Source: CAYXRK01 sp964467615 (GTDB lineage: Bacteria; Hydrogenedentota; Hydrogenedentia; Hydrogenedentales; GCA-2746185). From it: a stretch of DNA of 14,011 bases. The translations under genes were made by a program, and so were the position numbers. Of the stretch, positions 6,662 to 13,032 are shown piece by piece. Under the pieces are notes generated by a model that worked only from the letters and a program-made list of their open reading frames with translations, ran no database searches and was not told where the DNA came from. The stretch is taken from NCBI GenBank assembly GCA_964467615.1, contig CAYXRK010000123.1, positions 1 through 14,011 of the forward strand, given 5' to 3'. The first letter of the stretch is position 1. Every line of letters begins with the position of its first letter.

Positions 6662-6841
6662 TTATTTTCTCGCGGCAAAGGGATCAAGCACGCGCAGCTT
6701 CTTGAAGTTCTCGCGATAGAACCCCAAGCACACATCGCTTCTCCTTATCGGAAGCACGTCTATAATCGAGTCAAACGCACTTACCAGCGACTTGTCCTCA
6801 ACGTGTGGTATAGGAGATATTGGACACCTCCCATGGCAATA
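6662..6841 (-). pseudogene. Remnant of a protein C-terminus (degraded gene tail)
   Basis: The - strand frame ending at TAA 6662-6664 is open for 59 codons and reads like real protein at its end: 'FDSIIDVLPIRRSDVCL' then 'GFYRENFKKLRVLDPFAARK'. It has no ATG, and its only GTG (6757) would give 31 residues. Its upstream end runs into the start of the nucleotidyltransferase gene and hits TGA at 6842. The tail is loosely reminiscent of the C-terminal helix of amidohydrolase-type TIM barrels ('xxxENxxRL'), but I do not assign a family. A stem-loop (6638-6653) follows the stop, as after a genuine gene end. Best explanation: a chromosomal gene cut off by insertion of the neighbouring cassette. A chance open frame cannot be excluded. 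Confidence 0.35.
6761..6766 (+). promoter_or_regulatory. Possible -10 box (TATAAT) for the accessory cassette
   Basis: A perfect TATAAT on the + strand, 66 bases upstream of the nucleotidyltransferase ATG and before all three cassette genes. The region 16-18 bases further upstream has no good TTGACA match (best is about CTTCTC/TTCTCC), so this is a weak or activator-dependent promoter at most. Confidence 0.35.
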
Positions 6842-7441
6842 TCAATCGACGATTTTAGAGCAGCACTCACTTCGCAATCGCCACGAGAAATTGTCGATCG
6901 TGTACTCTTGACCGCCGTTCCTCACGTGTTTGGAGAGAATCGTTCGGACTACACCGCCTTTCGCAAACAGCTGGCGGCGGGTCTGCAGGTATCTCCGGAT
7001 GGGATTTTCATCGTCGGTAGCGCGATGACTGGATTCTGCTTGAGTCCTGACAACTATCCTCGCAGATTCGGCGATGAAAGCGATGTCGATGTGGTGGTGT
7101 GTGATGCAGAAATGTTTGACCGCATTTGGTTTCAGTTATTGCAGTGGGATCATCCGAACCGTTACGGGGGTGTTTATGGTCTTGAAAGAGACACCGTCGT
7201 CAAATGGAGAAAAGATATCTACTGGGGATGGGTTAGACCTGATAAGTTGATGACTCCAAGCCTCAATCGTCGAAGAGGGCTAAAGTCGGTTCAGGAGATT
7301 GGCTCGCGCTGGTTCGAAACATTCAAGCTCGTCGCCAATCATCCGCCACTATTCGGTAGAGAGATATCTGGAAGACTCTACCGCACGCTCGAACACGTTA
7401 TCATGTACCACGCTGACGGGATTCGGCGACTTCCCTCTTAA
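6833..7441 (+). CDS. Small DNA polymerase beta-type nucleotidyltransferase (cassette gene 1)
   Basis: 202 aa from ATG 6833; AGGAGA at 6812-6817 is 15 bases away, rather long, and an alternative GTG at 6803 has no ribosome-binding site. The fold is indicated by 'IFIVGSAMTGFCLSP' with Gly62-Ser63, followed by 'ESDVDVVV' with Asp84-x-Asp86: the GS-x(n)-DxD signature of the pol-beta superfamily, which transfers nucleotides from NTPs to RNA, protein or small molecules using two metal ions. A long loop (about 20 residues) separates the two motifs. The C-terminal half is Trp/Tyr/Arg-rich ('YGGVYG', 'VVKWRKDIYWGWVRPDK', 'LYRTLEHVIMYHADGIRRL') and unfamiliar. It is shorter than CBASS CD-NTases and is not paired with a recognisable HEPN or AbiEi partner. 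It ends 22 bases before the DUF262 gene on the same strand; AT-rich codon use differs from flanking genes. Substrate unknown. Confidence 0.75.
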   Translation: MAISIDDFRAALTSQSPREIVDRVLLTAVPHVFGENRSDYTAFRKQLAAGLQVSPDGIFIVGSAMTGFCLSPDNYPRRFGDESDVDVVVCDAEMFDRIWFQLLQWDHPNRYGGVYGLERDTVVKWRKDIYWGWVRPDKLMTPSLNRRRGLKSVQEIGSRWFETFKLVANHPPLFGREISGRLYRTLEHVIMYHADGIRRLPS

Positions 7442-7463
7442 CTCTAGCGAGGAGGATACGAAC

Positions 7464-8543
7464 ATGGATTTCAACAACTCGGAACATCCGATCTCGTGGT
7501 TTAAGAAAGAATATGCAGATCAGAATCTCCAATTGCGTCCCCCGTATCAAAGGATGCCTGTCTGGAGTGTCACTCAAAAGTGCTATCTGATCGAGACGAT
7601 TCTAATGAATCTGCCGGTGCCCGAGATATTCGTCCAACTATCGACAACAGCCGATGGGGATACAAAATACGACGTAGTAGATGGTCAACAACGGATACGA
7701 ACTGTCCTCCAGTTCGTGGGCTCGGAGGACGATCCAAAGGAGGAATTCTTCAACAAGTTCGCATTAGAAAAGCTTCCGACGACCAGCCGTTGGTACAACC
7801 AATCATTCGTAGATCTTTCGGAGGATGAACGTCGGCAATTCTACGGATACAAATTCTGCGTTCGATATCTCGAAAACGGCTCGGACGACGATATCCGCGA
7901 CATGTTTAAGAGGCTCAACAAGAATCAAACACCCCTAAACGCACAGGAACTTCGAAACGCCTCCTATACAGGACCTTTCTACAAACTGGTATGCCAGCTC
8001 GCAGACAACGAATATTGGGCGGAGAACAGAATCGTGACGGCTGCGCACATTCGACGCATGAAAGATTTAGAGTTCGTCAGTAATCTATTGATCGGCGTGA
8101 TACACGGACCCCAGCCAGGCAGCGCAAAGTCGGTGGACGAATACTATTTCCAATACGAGGACTTTGAGGACCAGTTTCCGAATCAGCGAGCCGTGAAGGC
8201 GAGATTTGAAAACGCTTTGCAACTCGTCCGAGAGTTGTTTCCAGAGATCAAGGACTTTCGTTGGGGAAACACCACAGACTTCTACAGTCTGTTTGTTGTA
8301 CTGGCCGACTTGCTCCGCGAGCACGATGTGATTAAGTCGAAGGTCAAGGAACTCCGAACGAAATTGATACAATTCGCTAAGGACGTTGACCGTAGGTTAG
8401 CCGATGAAAACGTGGTCGCCGGTGAAGATGTGATCAAGTACGTTCGAGCCGTTGAAAAGGGAGCAAACGACAAGGCGAGGAGAGCGTCTCGACACGAGTC
8501 TCTTCGGGGGATATGTGAATCCTTCTTCAAGCCGAGGAATTGA
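7464..8543 (+). CDS. DUF262 (ParB/Srx-like, GmrS-type N domain) protein without HNH domain (cassette gene 2)
   Basis: 359 aa from ATG 7464, with GAGGAGG (7449-7455) eight bases upstream, which settles the start. DUF262 hallmarks: 'LRPPYQRMPVW' (24-34), 'YDVVDGQQRIRTVLQF' with DGQQR at 73-77, and 'MFKRLNKNQTPLNAQELRNA' (147-166). In GmrSD and SspE the DGQQR motif belongs to a ParB/sulfiredoxin-like NTPase domain that powers or gates DNA cleavage by a C-terminal DUF1524 His-Me finger nuclease. Here the C-terminal 190 residues are helical, charged and end 'RRASRHESLRGICESFFKPRN'; no DUF1524-type HxxP or HNH motif is visible. So either the nuclease lies elsewhere, the DUF262 domain itself acts on DNA, or the protein is a sensor. 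It sits between a nucleotidyltransferase and a DNA methyltransferase whose start overlaps its stop, indicating a functional unit, plausibly anti-phage. Confidence 0.88.
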   Translation: MDFNNSEHPISWFKKEYADQNLQLRPPYQRMPVWSVTQKCYLIETILMNLPVPEIFVQLSTTADGDTKYDVVDGQQRIRTVLQFVGSEDDPKEEFFNKFALEKLPTTSRWYNQSFVDLSEDERRQFYGYKFCVRYLENGSDDDIRDMFKRLNKNQTPLNAQELRNASYTGPFYKLVCQLADNEYWAENRIVTAAHIRRMKDLEFVSNLLIGVIHGPQPGSAKSVDEYYFQYEDFEDQFPNQRAVKARFENALQLVRELFPEIKDFRWGNTTDFYSLFVVLADLLREHDVIKSKVKELRTKLIQFAKDVDRRLADENVVAGEDVIKYVRAVEKGANDKARRASRHESLRGICESFFKPRN

Positions 8544-9409
8544 TGGAAGTAGCGACGTCAAAGTATCGCTTATTACGCGCGAATTCGCTCGACTGGCTCA
8601 CGAGTCGAAAAACTCGGACTATTCATTCTGTCGTAACTGATCCGCCCTTCGTCCTTCGCGAGTACTCGAAGACCGAACTTGAAAAGAAGCGAAACGGACA
8701 CGGTGGCTTATGGAGAATTCCAATAAATTACGATGGATGTGAGAGACAGCCTACGCCCAGATTTACCGGCCTCACGACAAATGACCTCGTGGCAATACGA
8801 GAATTTCACGAAGAGCTCGCCAGTTCACTCTTTAGAGTCCTCGTTCCCGGAGGTCATATAATTATGGCTTCCAATAATCTGGTATCCCATATTGTCGTTC
8901 AATCGCTCGTTGATGCGGGTTTCGAGCTACGAGGCCAGATCGCACGTGAGGTGAAGACGTTGAGAGGTGGAGATCGGCCTAAAGGAGCACATCACAAGTT
9001 TGTGGAGGTGAGTTCCTCGCCCCGCGTATCCTGGGAACCGTGGATAATCGCTAGGAAACCATGCGAAGGTACCGTACGTGAAAACCTCGAGCGTTGGGGT
9101 ACTGGAGCGCTGAGAAGACCGGCAAAGAATACGCCTTTTCGCGACCTGATTGAATCTCATCCAGCCAAGAAAATCGAAAGGGTGATAGCTCCCCATCCGT
9201 CGCTGAAACCCCAATCCTTTATGCGACAGATCGTGCGAGCTTCACTACCGCTGGCTCGCGGAGTTGTATTGGATCCATTTATGGGGTCCGGCGCAACGAT
9301 TGCTGCTGCGTTGGCCCTAAATCTTCGCGCTATCGGTATAGAAGTTAATTCCACCTATTACACCATGGCCAAGCGAGCAATCCTAAGACTATCCGAACTT
9401 GAGGTGTAG
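8543..9409 (+). CDS. Beta-class DNA amino-methyltransferase, N6-adenine or N4-cytosine (cassette gene 3)
   Basis: 288 aa; ATG 8543 overlaps the upstream stop as TGATG, with GAGGA (8534-8538) just before it, implying translational coupling. Catalytic motif IV 'TDPPF' (Asp33-Pro-Pro-Phe36) comes first and the S-adenosylmethionine motif I 'VVLDPFMGSGATIAAAL' (Gly-rich loop at 248-250) near the C-terminus, with 'HPSLKP' (218-223) ahead of it and 'AIGIEVNSTYY' as motif II. This IV-before-I order defines the beta class (PF01555, N6_N4_Mtase). A region of about 100 residues between VPGG and HPSLKP probably includes the target recognition part. It would methylate a specific DNA site; with DUF262 alongside, self/non-self marking is likely. 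Whether the base is A or C cannot be read from DPPF. AT-rich relative to the chromosome-like flanks. Confidence 0.92.
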   Translation: MEVATSKYRLLRANSLDWLTSRKTRTIHSVVTDPPFVLREYSKTELEKKRNGHGGLWRIPINYDGCERQPTPRFTGLTTNDLVAIREFHEELASSLFRVLVPGGHIIMASNNLVSHIVVQSLVDAGFELRGQIAREVKTLRGGDRPKGAHHKFVEVSSSPRVSWEPWIIARKPCEGTVRENLERWGTGALRRPAKNTPFRDLIESHPAKKIERVIAPHPSLKPQSFMRQIVRASLPLARGVVLDPFMGSGATIAAALALNLRAIGIEVNSTYYTMAKRAILRLSELEV

Positions 9410-9417
9410 ACACACCT
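9402..9417 (+). terminator. Small stem-loop over the methyltransferase stop codon
   Basis: AGGTGT (9402-9407), loop AGAC, ACACCT (9412-9417); the TAG stop lies inside. The stem is only six pairs and no T run follows, so as a terminator it is weak. It marks the end of the cassette transcript at best. Confidence 0.3.
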
Positions 9418-9708
9418 GGGGAGCGCGTCTATCGGCGGAGGGTGGGGTCGGCCAACGCCCGTGCCAACGCGCTCTATGCGATTTCGCCTCGCGCTCGATC
9501 AGTTTGATTCGCGTAGCAGGGTGTTCGTCTGATCCACTATCCTAGGACAAAATGGGCGTGAAGTAAAAGCGGAGGCTCCGCGGTCCGTAGAGCCGGGGGT
9601 CAAAGCGGGGCGTGGAAGTGGGGCGAGATTGCTTCGTCGATCCCAGGAAATAGCGATTGGCCGCGAAGGAACGCAAGAACGCGAAAGACGAGGCTAGCGC
9701 GCACCCCT
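9410..9708. other. Intergenic region at the right end of the accessory cassette
   Basis: About 300 bases with no gene I can support. Open frames here (for example the - strand frame through 9542) read as low-information sequence. The stretch around 9655-9695 resembles common GC-rich intergenic spacer ('CCGCGAAGGAACGCAAGAAC'). A short palindromic GGAGGCTCC lies near 9570. I found no recombinase, tRNA attachment half or direct repeat matching the left junction by eye. GC returns to the chromosomal level in this stretch. Confidence 0.5.
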
Positions 9709-10413
9709 TCATTTGGCCTGTTGCTGCCGGGAGAAAGTAAAGTCGGCTGTCGTCTGCCCGTCTTCGGAGACAGTCACCGTTGCCTGGCGCGTGCCGAGCT
9801 TTTCGTGCCACGCCTCGACCGTGAATTCGCCCGCAGGCAATCCGGAGATCGTGAAGGTTCCGTCAGCCGCGGTCACTGCGAAGTACGGATGATCCACGAC
9901 GGCGCACCACGCTTCCATCCAATTATGCACCTGACACCTCAGCGCGAAGGGCGCCTCGGGTTTGTCGAACTTCAGGGGCAGTTCCGAGGTGGTTTTCGTC
10001 ATCGTCTTGTTGAATTCGGGGTTATCTTTCGCCATTCCGTGGACGTTGTGCAGCGTCCCGTCCGGATTCAGGATGCGCAATGGTTGGCCCACGCGAACGG
10101 CGAACACGTGTGGCGCGTACCGGCACCCCTCCTGAGTCAGATCGACCGCGCCTTCGGGCGCTGGCCAAGCCGCCTTCGGTAATCCGCTTACGACACGGAC
10201 GAGCACGTTGGCCATCGTCTGGCCTTCGCCCAAAACGAGGTACTCGTACTTGATAGGCGTGCCGTGCTTGGTCGCGCAGATCGGGTCCGCGTTCATATCG
10301 ATTTCGCGCATTGCGGGCGGCTGGCCTTCAAAGACCGCCTTGCCGTGGATTTCTCCGGCGAGCGCGCAGGTGCAAAACATGAAGGCGCCAAGAACTACGA
10401 GGACGAAACGCAT
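9709..10413 (-). CDS. Periplasmic cupredoxin-like protein with carboxypeptidase-regulatory-like domain
   Basis: 234 aa; ATG 10413 (an upstream TTG at 10419 is less likely) with AGGA eight bases before it. A signal peptide (MRFVLVVLGAFMFCTCALA) predicts export. The central domain carries a type-1 copper pattern: 'LHNVH' with His122/His125 and 'CQVHNWM' with Cys160, His163, Met166. The C-x2-H-x2-M spacing is that of amicyanin (CTPHPFM), so blue-copper electron transfer is plausible. Four further Cys (46, 97 and others) could form disulphides. The last 60 residues ('DGTFTISGLPAGEFTVEAWHEKLG') are a carboxypeptidase-regulatory-like beta-sandwich. Such two-domain proteins occur in Planctomycetota-like bacteria, but their role is not established. 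It follows the amine oxidase by nine bases in one operon. The cytoplasmic FAD oxidase is not an obvious direct partner because the compartments differ. Confidence 0.85.
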   Translation of the reverse strand: MRFVLVVLGAFMFCTCALAGEIHGKAVFEGQPPAMREIDMNADPICATKHGTPIKYEYLVLGEGQTMANVLVRVVSGLPKAAWPAPEGAVDLTQEGCRYAPHVFAVRVGQPLRILNPDGTLHNVHGMAKDNPEFNKTMTKTTSELPLKFDKPEAPFALRCQVHNWMEAWCAVVDHPYFAVTAADGTFTISGLPAGEFTVEAWHEKLGTRQATVTVSEDGQTTADFTFSRQQQAK

Positions 10414-10422
10414 GACCAAATC

Positions 10423-11571
10423 CTATGATTTCACGCCATTAAATCTATCGAGCCGCAGGAATCCTATCGGGTTTCGCGTCTGGCCTTCCAGGGCAAGGTC
10501 CGCGAGGACTTCCCCCACGACCGACGCAAACTTAAACCCGTGCCCTGAGAATCCGGCGCCGATCACAACGTTTGAGTATTCAGGGTGCGTATCGAGAACG
10601 AAGTGGGCGTCCGGCGTCATCGTGTACATGCACACGCTGAACCGCCGCAGCACCGGCCTGAGTTCCGGAAACGTGTCGCCGAGAAATCGCAGCACCGGGG
10701 CCTCGTCGGTCTCTCGCAATGAGCGGTCAACGGTGTCTGGAACATCGACGATCTCGCCACCGGAATGCTCGGCAACTTTTAGTCCGGCGTCATCGATCGA
10801 GGGAAAACCATAGAAAATTCCGTAGTCCCGCTCGACCAAAAAGATAGGAAGTTCTCCCTCGCGAAATCGCTCTATATTCGGCGAGTCGTACCAAAGCTGG
10901 ACTTTACGCAACACCTTCGATTGGATCCCCAGTTCGAGCAGCACTTCGCGCGCCCACGGGCCCATCGTGATGATGAGCGCGCTCGCCCGCAGCTCGCCCT
11001 TGTCCGTGGCGACCGATACACCGCCGGTGTCCGCCGTCCAACTTATCGCGCGTTCATGCAGGCGAATCTCCGCGCCGTGATCTCCCGCCAATTTCAAATG
11101 CGCCTGGACGCAGCGCTCGATTCGCAAGTAGCCCCCAATCGGATCGAAAAAGGCCTCAAAGTCCTCGGGCACGTGCATCTGCGGAACGCGTTCCCTAAGC
11201 GAAGCCCGGTCGAGTCGTTCGCGCGGCAAGTCGTGCCGCGCGTAACACTCATCGAGACCTCGAATCGTCTCGGAATCCGGCGCGCCCGCAAGCACCAAGC
11301 CACAAGCCGTCATGAGCGATTGACCCGCCTCCGCTTCCGTCTCCGCCCATAGGTCGTAGGCCCGGTGCAGCAGCGGCACATAGTCCGGGTGCTCGTGATA
11401 CGCCTTGCGAATGACCCGAACTTCGCCGTGCGAACTCCCGAGATCGTGCGCCACATGGTGCTGTTCGATTCCACACGCCGATATGCCGCGCTTCGCCAGT
11501 TGGTAGAGCGCTGCGCTCCCCATCCCGCCCAGCCCGAGAACGACAACGTCGTAGTGATTGACCTTGCTCAT
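10423..11571 (-). CDS. solA: FAD-dependent amine oxidase, monomeric sarcosine oxidase / N-methyltryptophan oxidase family
   Basis: 382 aa from ATG 11571; an earlier in-frame start at 11658 would overlap the DUF2147 gene and add an Arg-rich tail, so it was rejected. 'YDVVVLGLGGMGSAALYQLAKRG' is the FAD dinucleotide-binding motif. Landmarks of monomeric sarcosine oxidase line up closely: 'SSHGEVRVIR' (46-55), Lys265 and His269 in 'GLKVAEHSGG' (oxygen activation and active site), Cys314 in 'CMYTMTPD' (covalent 8-alpha flavin link, with Tyr316), and 'GFSGHGFKF' with Lys347. The enzyme oxidises N-methylated amino acids (sarcosine, N-methyl-L-tryptophan, pipecolate in relatives) with O2, giving formaldehyde or an imine plus H2O2. 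No signal peptide, so cytoplasmic. Middle gene of a three-gene operon, 19 bases after DUF2147. The symbol reflects the closest known family; the substrate is not proven. Confidence 0.9.
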   Translation of the reverse strand: MSKVNHYDVVVLGLGGMGSAALYQLAKRGISACGIEQHHVAHDLGSSHGEVRVIRKAYHEHPDYVPLLHRAYDLWAETEAEAGQSLMTACGLVLAGAPDSETIRGLDECYARHDLPRERLDRASLRERVPQMHVPEDFEAFFDPIGGYLRIERCVQAHLKLAGDHGAEIRLHERAISWTADTGGVSVATDKGELRASALIITMGPWAREVLLELGIQSKVLRKVQLWYDSPNIERFREGELPIFLVERDYGIFYGFPSIDDAGLKVAEHSGGEIVDVPDTVDRSLRETDEAPVLRFLGDTFPELRPVLRRFSVCMYTMTPDAHFVLDTHPEYSNVVIGAGFSGHGFKFASVVGEVLADLALEGQTRNPIGFLRLDRFNGVKS

Positions 11572-11590
11572 GGATACTCGGTTCTCCGCC

Positions 11591-12103
11591 TCAATTCCCC
11601 TCGGCGGCCGCTTTGAGGTCCTCGTCCGGCACGCGGGTCCACGACGAGGTACGGCCAAGTGTCGGAACGCCGATGTATCCCCTCACGTCCAGCCGCTTGC
11701 CGCCGAACACGTTCGCATCGTCCAGCATCGTGATCGTGCATTTGTACAACTTCCCTACCTCCGGGTCATAGATCGTCCCAGAGTCCCAAACACCGTCGCT
11801 CGCGTTGAACACGAAGCCCTTTAGGACCGCATAGCCAAGCAGCGGGACGACGTGTTGGGCCGGATCCGGGTTCTTCCGATCGCGCACCGGCGTTCCGGCG
11901 TCGGGGTCTCCCTCCTTATAGAGCGGGTCCTTAAACCAGACGAGTTTCCCCCAATATTTCTCGACGCCCTCGGCGTTCGGCGCTTTGTATACCTCGACGC
12001 GCGACTTGTTTTCCGCCGTGTACCACAGGCCCAGAATGTCGTCGCCTTCCGCAGCAAACCCAGTCGCGCTCGCCGCGAGCAAGAACCCGGCAACAATCCG
12101 CAT
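11591..12103 (-). CDS. DUF2147 exported protein
   Basis: 170 aa; ATG 12103 with GGGGAG about eight bases upstream (a TTG at 12118 is less likely). A signal peptide (MRIVAGFLLAASATGFA, then AEGDD) predicts periplasmic location. The mature part matches the DUF2147 pattern throughout: 'DILGLWYTAENKSRVEVYK', 'YWGKLVWFKDP', 'DRKNPDPAQ', 'PLLGYAVLKGF', 'WDSGTIYDPEVGKLYKCTITM', 'LDVRGYIGVPTLGRTSSWTRV'. This small beta-barrel-like family is widespread in Gram-negative bacteria and has no agreed biochemical function. First gene of the - strand operon with the amine oxidase and copper protein; it is transcribed divergently from the gene at 12229 across a 125-base shared region. Confidence 0.9.
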   Translation of the reverse strand: MRIVAGFLLAASATGFAAEGDDILGLWYTAENKSRVEVYKAPNAEGVEKYWGKLVWFKDPLYKEGDPDAGTPVRDRKNPDPAQHVVPLLGYAVLKGFVFNASDGVWDSGTIYDPEVGKLYKCTITMLDDANVFGGKRLDVRGYIGVPTLGRTSSWTRVPDEDLKAAAEGN

Positions 12104-12173
12104 AGCTACGCTCCCCAAGTTCGGACGCAGTCATACAGGTTAATGTCCGAGACGCCGCGAGTCCAGTGCGGTC

Positions 12174-12203
12174 TTTACGCGCCGAACGAATAGTCCGTAT
12201 AAT
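12174..12203 (+). promoter_or_regulatory. Sigma-70-type promoter for the gene at 12229
   Basis: TTTACG (12174-12179, 4/6 to -35), 18-base spacer, TATAAT (12198-12203, perfect -10). Predicted transcription start near 12210, giving a leader of about 20 bases before ATG 12229. It lies in the divergent region shared with the DUF2147 operon. Confidence 0.6.
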
Positions 12204-12228
12204 CGCTCTTCGGTTTCGGACCACTCTC

Positions 12229-12927
12229 ATGCAGTCGGAAGATCGCCTCATCCATTTCTCGACGGAGCTATTTCACGCGCCGCGCGAGATACCCCGGCCT
12301 GCGCTACAAAAGTTGTACATCGACCTTTCGCAGACACGCGCCGCATACGACAGCGTCGACTTCTCGAACCCCGGCCAGGCGCGTTTCTATTCCAAGCGTC
12401 CGCCGCGAACTCAATCCGTCGCGATTTTTCTGCCCGATCGCGTGCTCGTCGCCGAGGAATGGGCAGGTATCGCGCTTTCGGACTACCTCGAGAAAGTCCG
12501 CGAGATCGCCGGGCGCGTGCTCAGGGACCTCGGGGTCGCTGCGTTCGGCGCGCAGACGGTCACGCTGCGTTCGACCTTCGCATTGACGCATTTCCAGGAC
12601 GCCCGCCAATTCCTCCTCGACCACGCCTGCCAACAGGCCAACCGCATCCTCCCGCACTTCAACCGGCCTATCCTTACGGGCGGCCTGCGCTTCGTACTCC
12701 CCGAGACGGCCGAACACGCCGGCAATCTAAACGTCCTGATCGAGTCCTTCCGTCAAAGCCACAGCGAGGTGTTCGTCGAGGTGAAGGGCATTTTCAATCA
12801 GCAGAATTTCGACCGCGAAACGTTGGCCAAGGCCGAGGACAACATTCGCACGTGCCGGGGTTTCATCACCGGCAGCGTGTTTCCCTTCCTCAACCAATAC
12901 GACTTGCCACACGAAGACCTGGTGTGA
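12229..12927 (+). CDS. Conserved-looking protein of unknown function
   Basis: 232 aa from ATG 12229, chosen because it follows the promoter directly; an upstream GTG/ATG-type start at 12166 would precede the -10 box. No signal peptide or transmembrane segment, so probably cytoplasmic. Mixed alpha/beta character with segments 'RLIHFSTELFHAPREIPRPALQKLYIDLSQ', 'QSVAIFLPDRVLVAEEW', 'ALTHFQDARQFLLDHACQQANRILPHFNRP', 'GGLRFVLPET', 'VFVEVKGIFNQQNFDRETLAKAEDNIRTCRGFITGSVFPFL'. The N-terminal 'Y/F...P.P...L' and central strands faintly recall TIGR04255-like proteins, but I do not assign it. GC and codon use match the chromosome. It stops 15 bases before the 3' end of the oppositely oriented tRNA-His. 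Confidence 0.75.
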   Translation: MQSEDRLIHFSTELFHAPREIPRPALQKLYIDLSQTRAAYDSVDFSNPGQARFYSKRPPRTQSVAIFLPDRVLVAEEWAGIALSDYLEKVREIAGRVLRDLGVAAFGAQTVTLRSTFALTHFQDARQFLLDHACQQANRILPHFNRPILTGGLRFVLPETAEHAGNLNVLIESFRQSHSEVFVEVKGIFNQQNFDRETLAKAEDNIRTCRGFITGSVFPFLNQYDLPHEDLV

Positions 12928-12942
12928 GTAAGGAACGAGAAA

Positions 12943-13019
12943 TGGTACCGAGGAACGGGCTCGAACCGTTGACCTCTGGATCCACAATCCAGCGCTCTAA
13001 CCAGCTGAGCTACCCCGGC
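12943..13019 (-). tRNA. tRNA-His (anticodon GUG), CCA encoded
   Basis: 77 nt cloverleaf on the - strand: acceptor GCCGGGG/CCTCGGT, D stem GCTC/GAGC, anticodon stem CTGGA/TCCAG with loop TTGTGGA (positions 34-36 GTG, reading CAC/CAU), variable loop AGGTC, T stem AACGG/CCGTT with loop TTCGAGC, discriminator A73 and encoded CCA (12943-12945). Anticodon identity is unambiguous. Oddities: the base before G1 is T and position 73 is A, so the G-1:C73 pair that normally marks bacterial tRNA-His is absent, and pair 1-72 is G.U. In the precursor the three leader bases GGT can pair with ACC of the 3' end, extending the acceptor helix to ten pairs. Confidence 0.95.
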
Positions 13020-13032
13020 ACCGCGTAGAAAT

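Larger units (their letters stand above)
6325..6832. other. Intergenic region between pspA and the accessory cassette
   Basis: About 500 bases without a convincing intact gene, visibly more AT-rich than the sequence to its left. It holds a spaced inverted repeat TTGAATC (6426-6432) / GATTCAA (6460-6466), placed where an enhancer-binding protein could act on the pspA promoter, a REP-like hairpin (6606-6624), a smaller stem TTCTCT/AGAGAA (6638-6653), a degraded coding tail on the - strand (6662-6841) and a TATAAT (6761-6766) ahead of the cassette. It is the left junction of the presumed inserted segment. Confidence 0.6.

Noticed and set aside
6529..6735. - strand open frame of 68 codons in the intergenic region
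   Set aside because: Runs through a REP-like hairpin and has low-information sequence; a different frame (6662-6841) carries the protein-like tail.
6833..7441. CBASS cyclic-nucleotide synthase (CD-NTase)
   Set aside because: GS...DxD is shared, but the protein is about 100 residues too short and no Cap effector, ubiquitin-like pair or HORMA/TRIP13 gene is present.
7464..8543. Full GmrSD type IV restriction enzyme
   Set aside because: Only the DUF262 half is present; no DUF1524 motif is visible in this protein or in its two neighbours.
9542..9811. - strand open frame of 89 codons overlapping the copper protein gene
   Set aside because: Reads through spacer ('SSFAFLRSFAAN' type) and overlaps the well-supported gene end in another frame.
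11572..11658. N-terminal extension of the amine oxidase to 11658
   Set aside because: It would overlap the DUF2147 coding end and add an Arg-rich tail before the FAD-binding motif; ATG 11571 gives the family's normal start.
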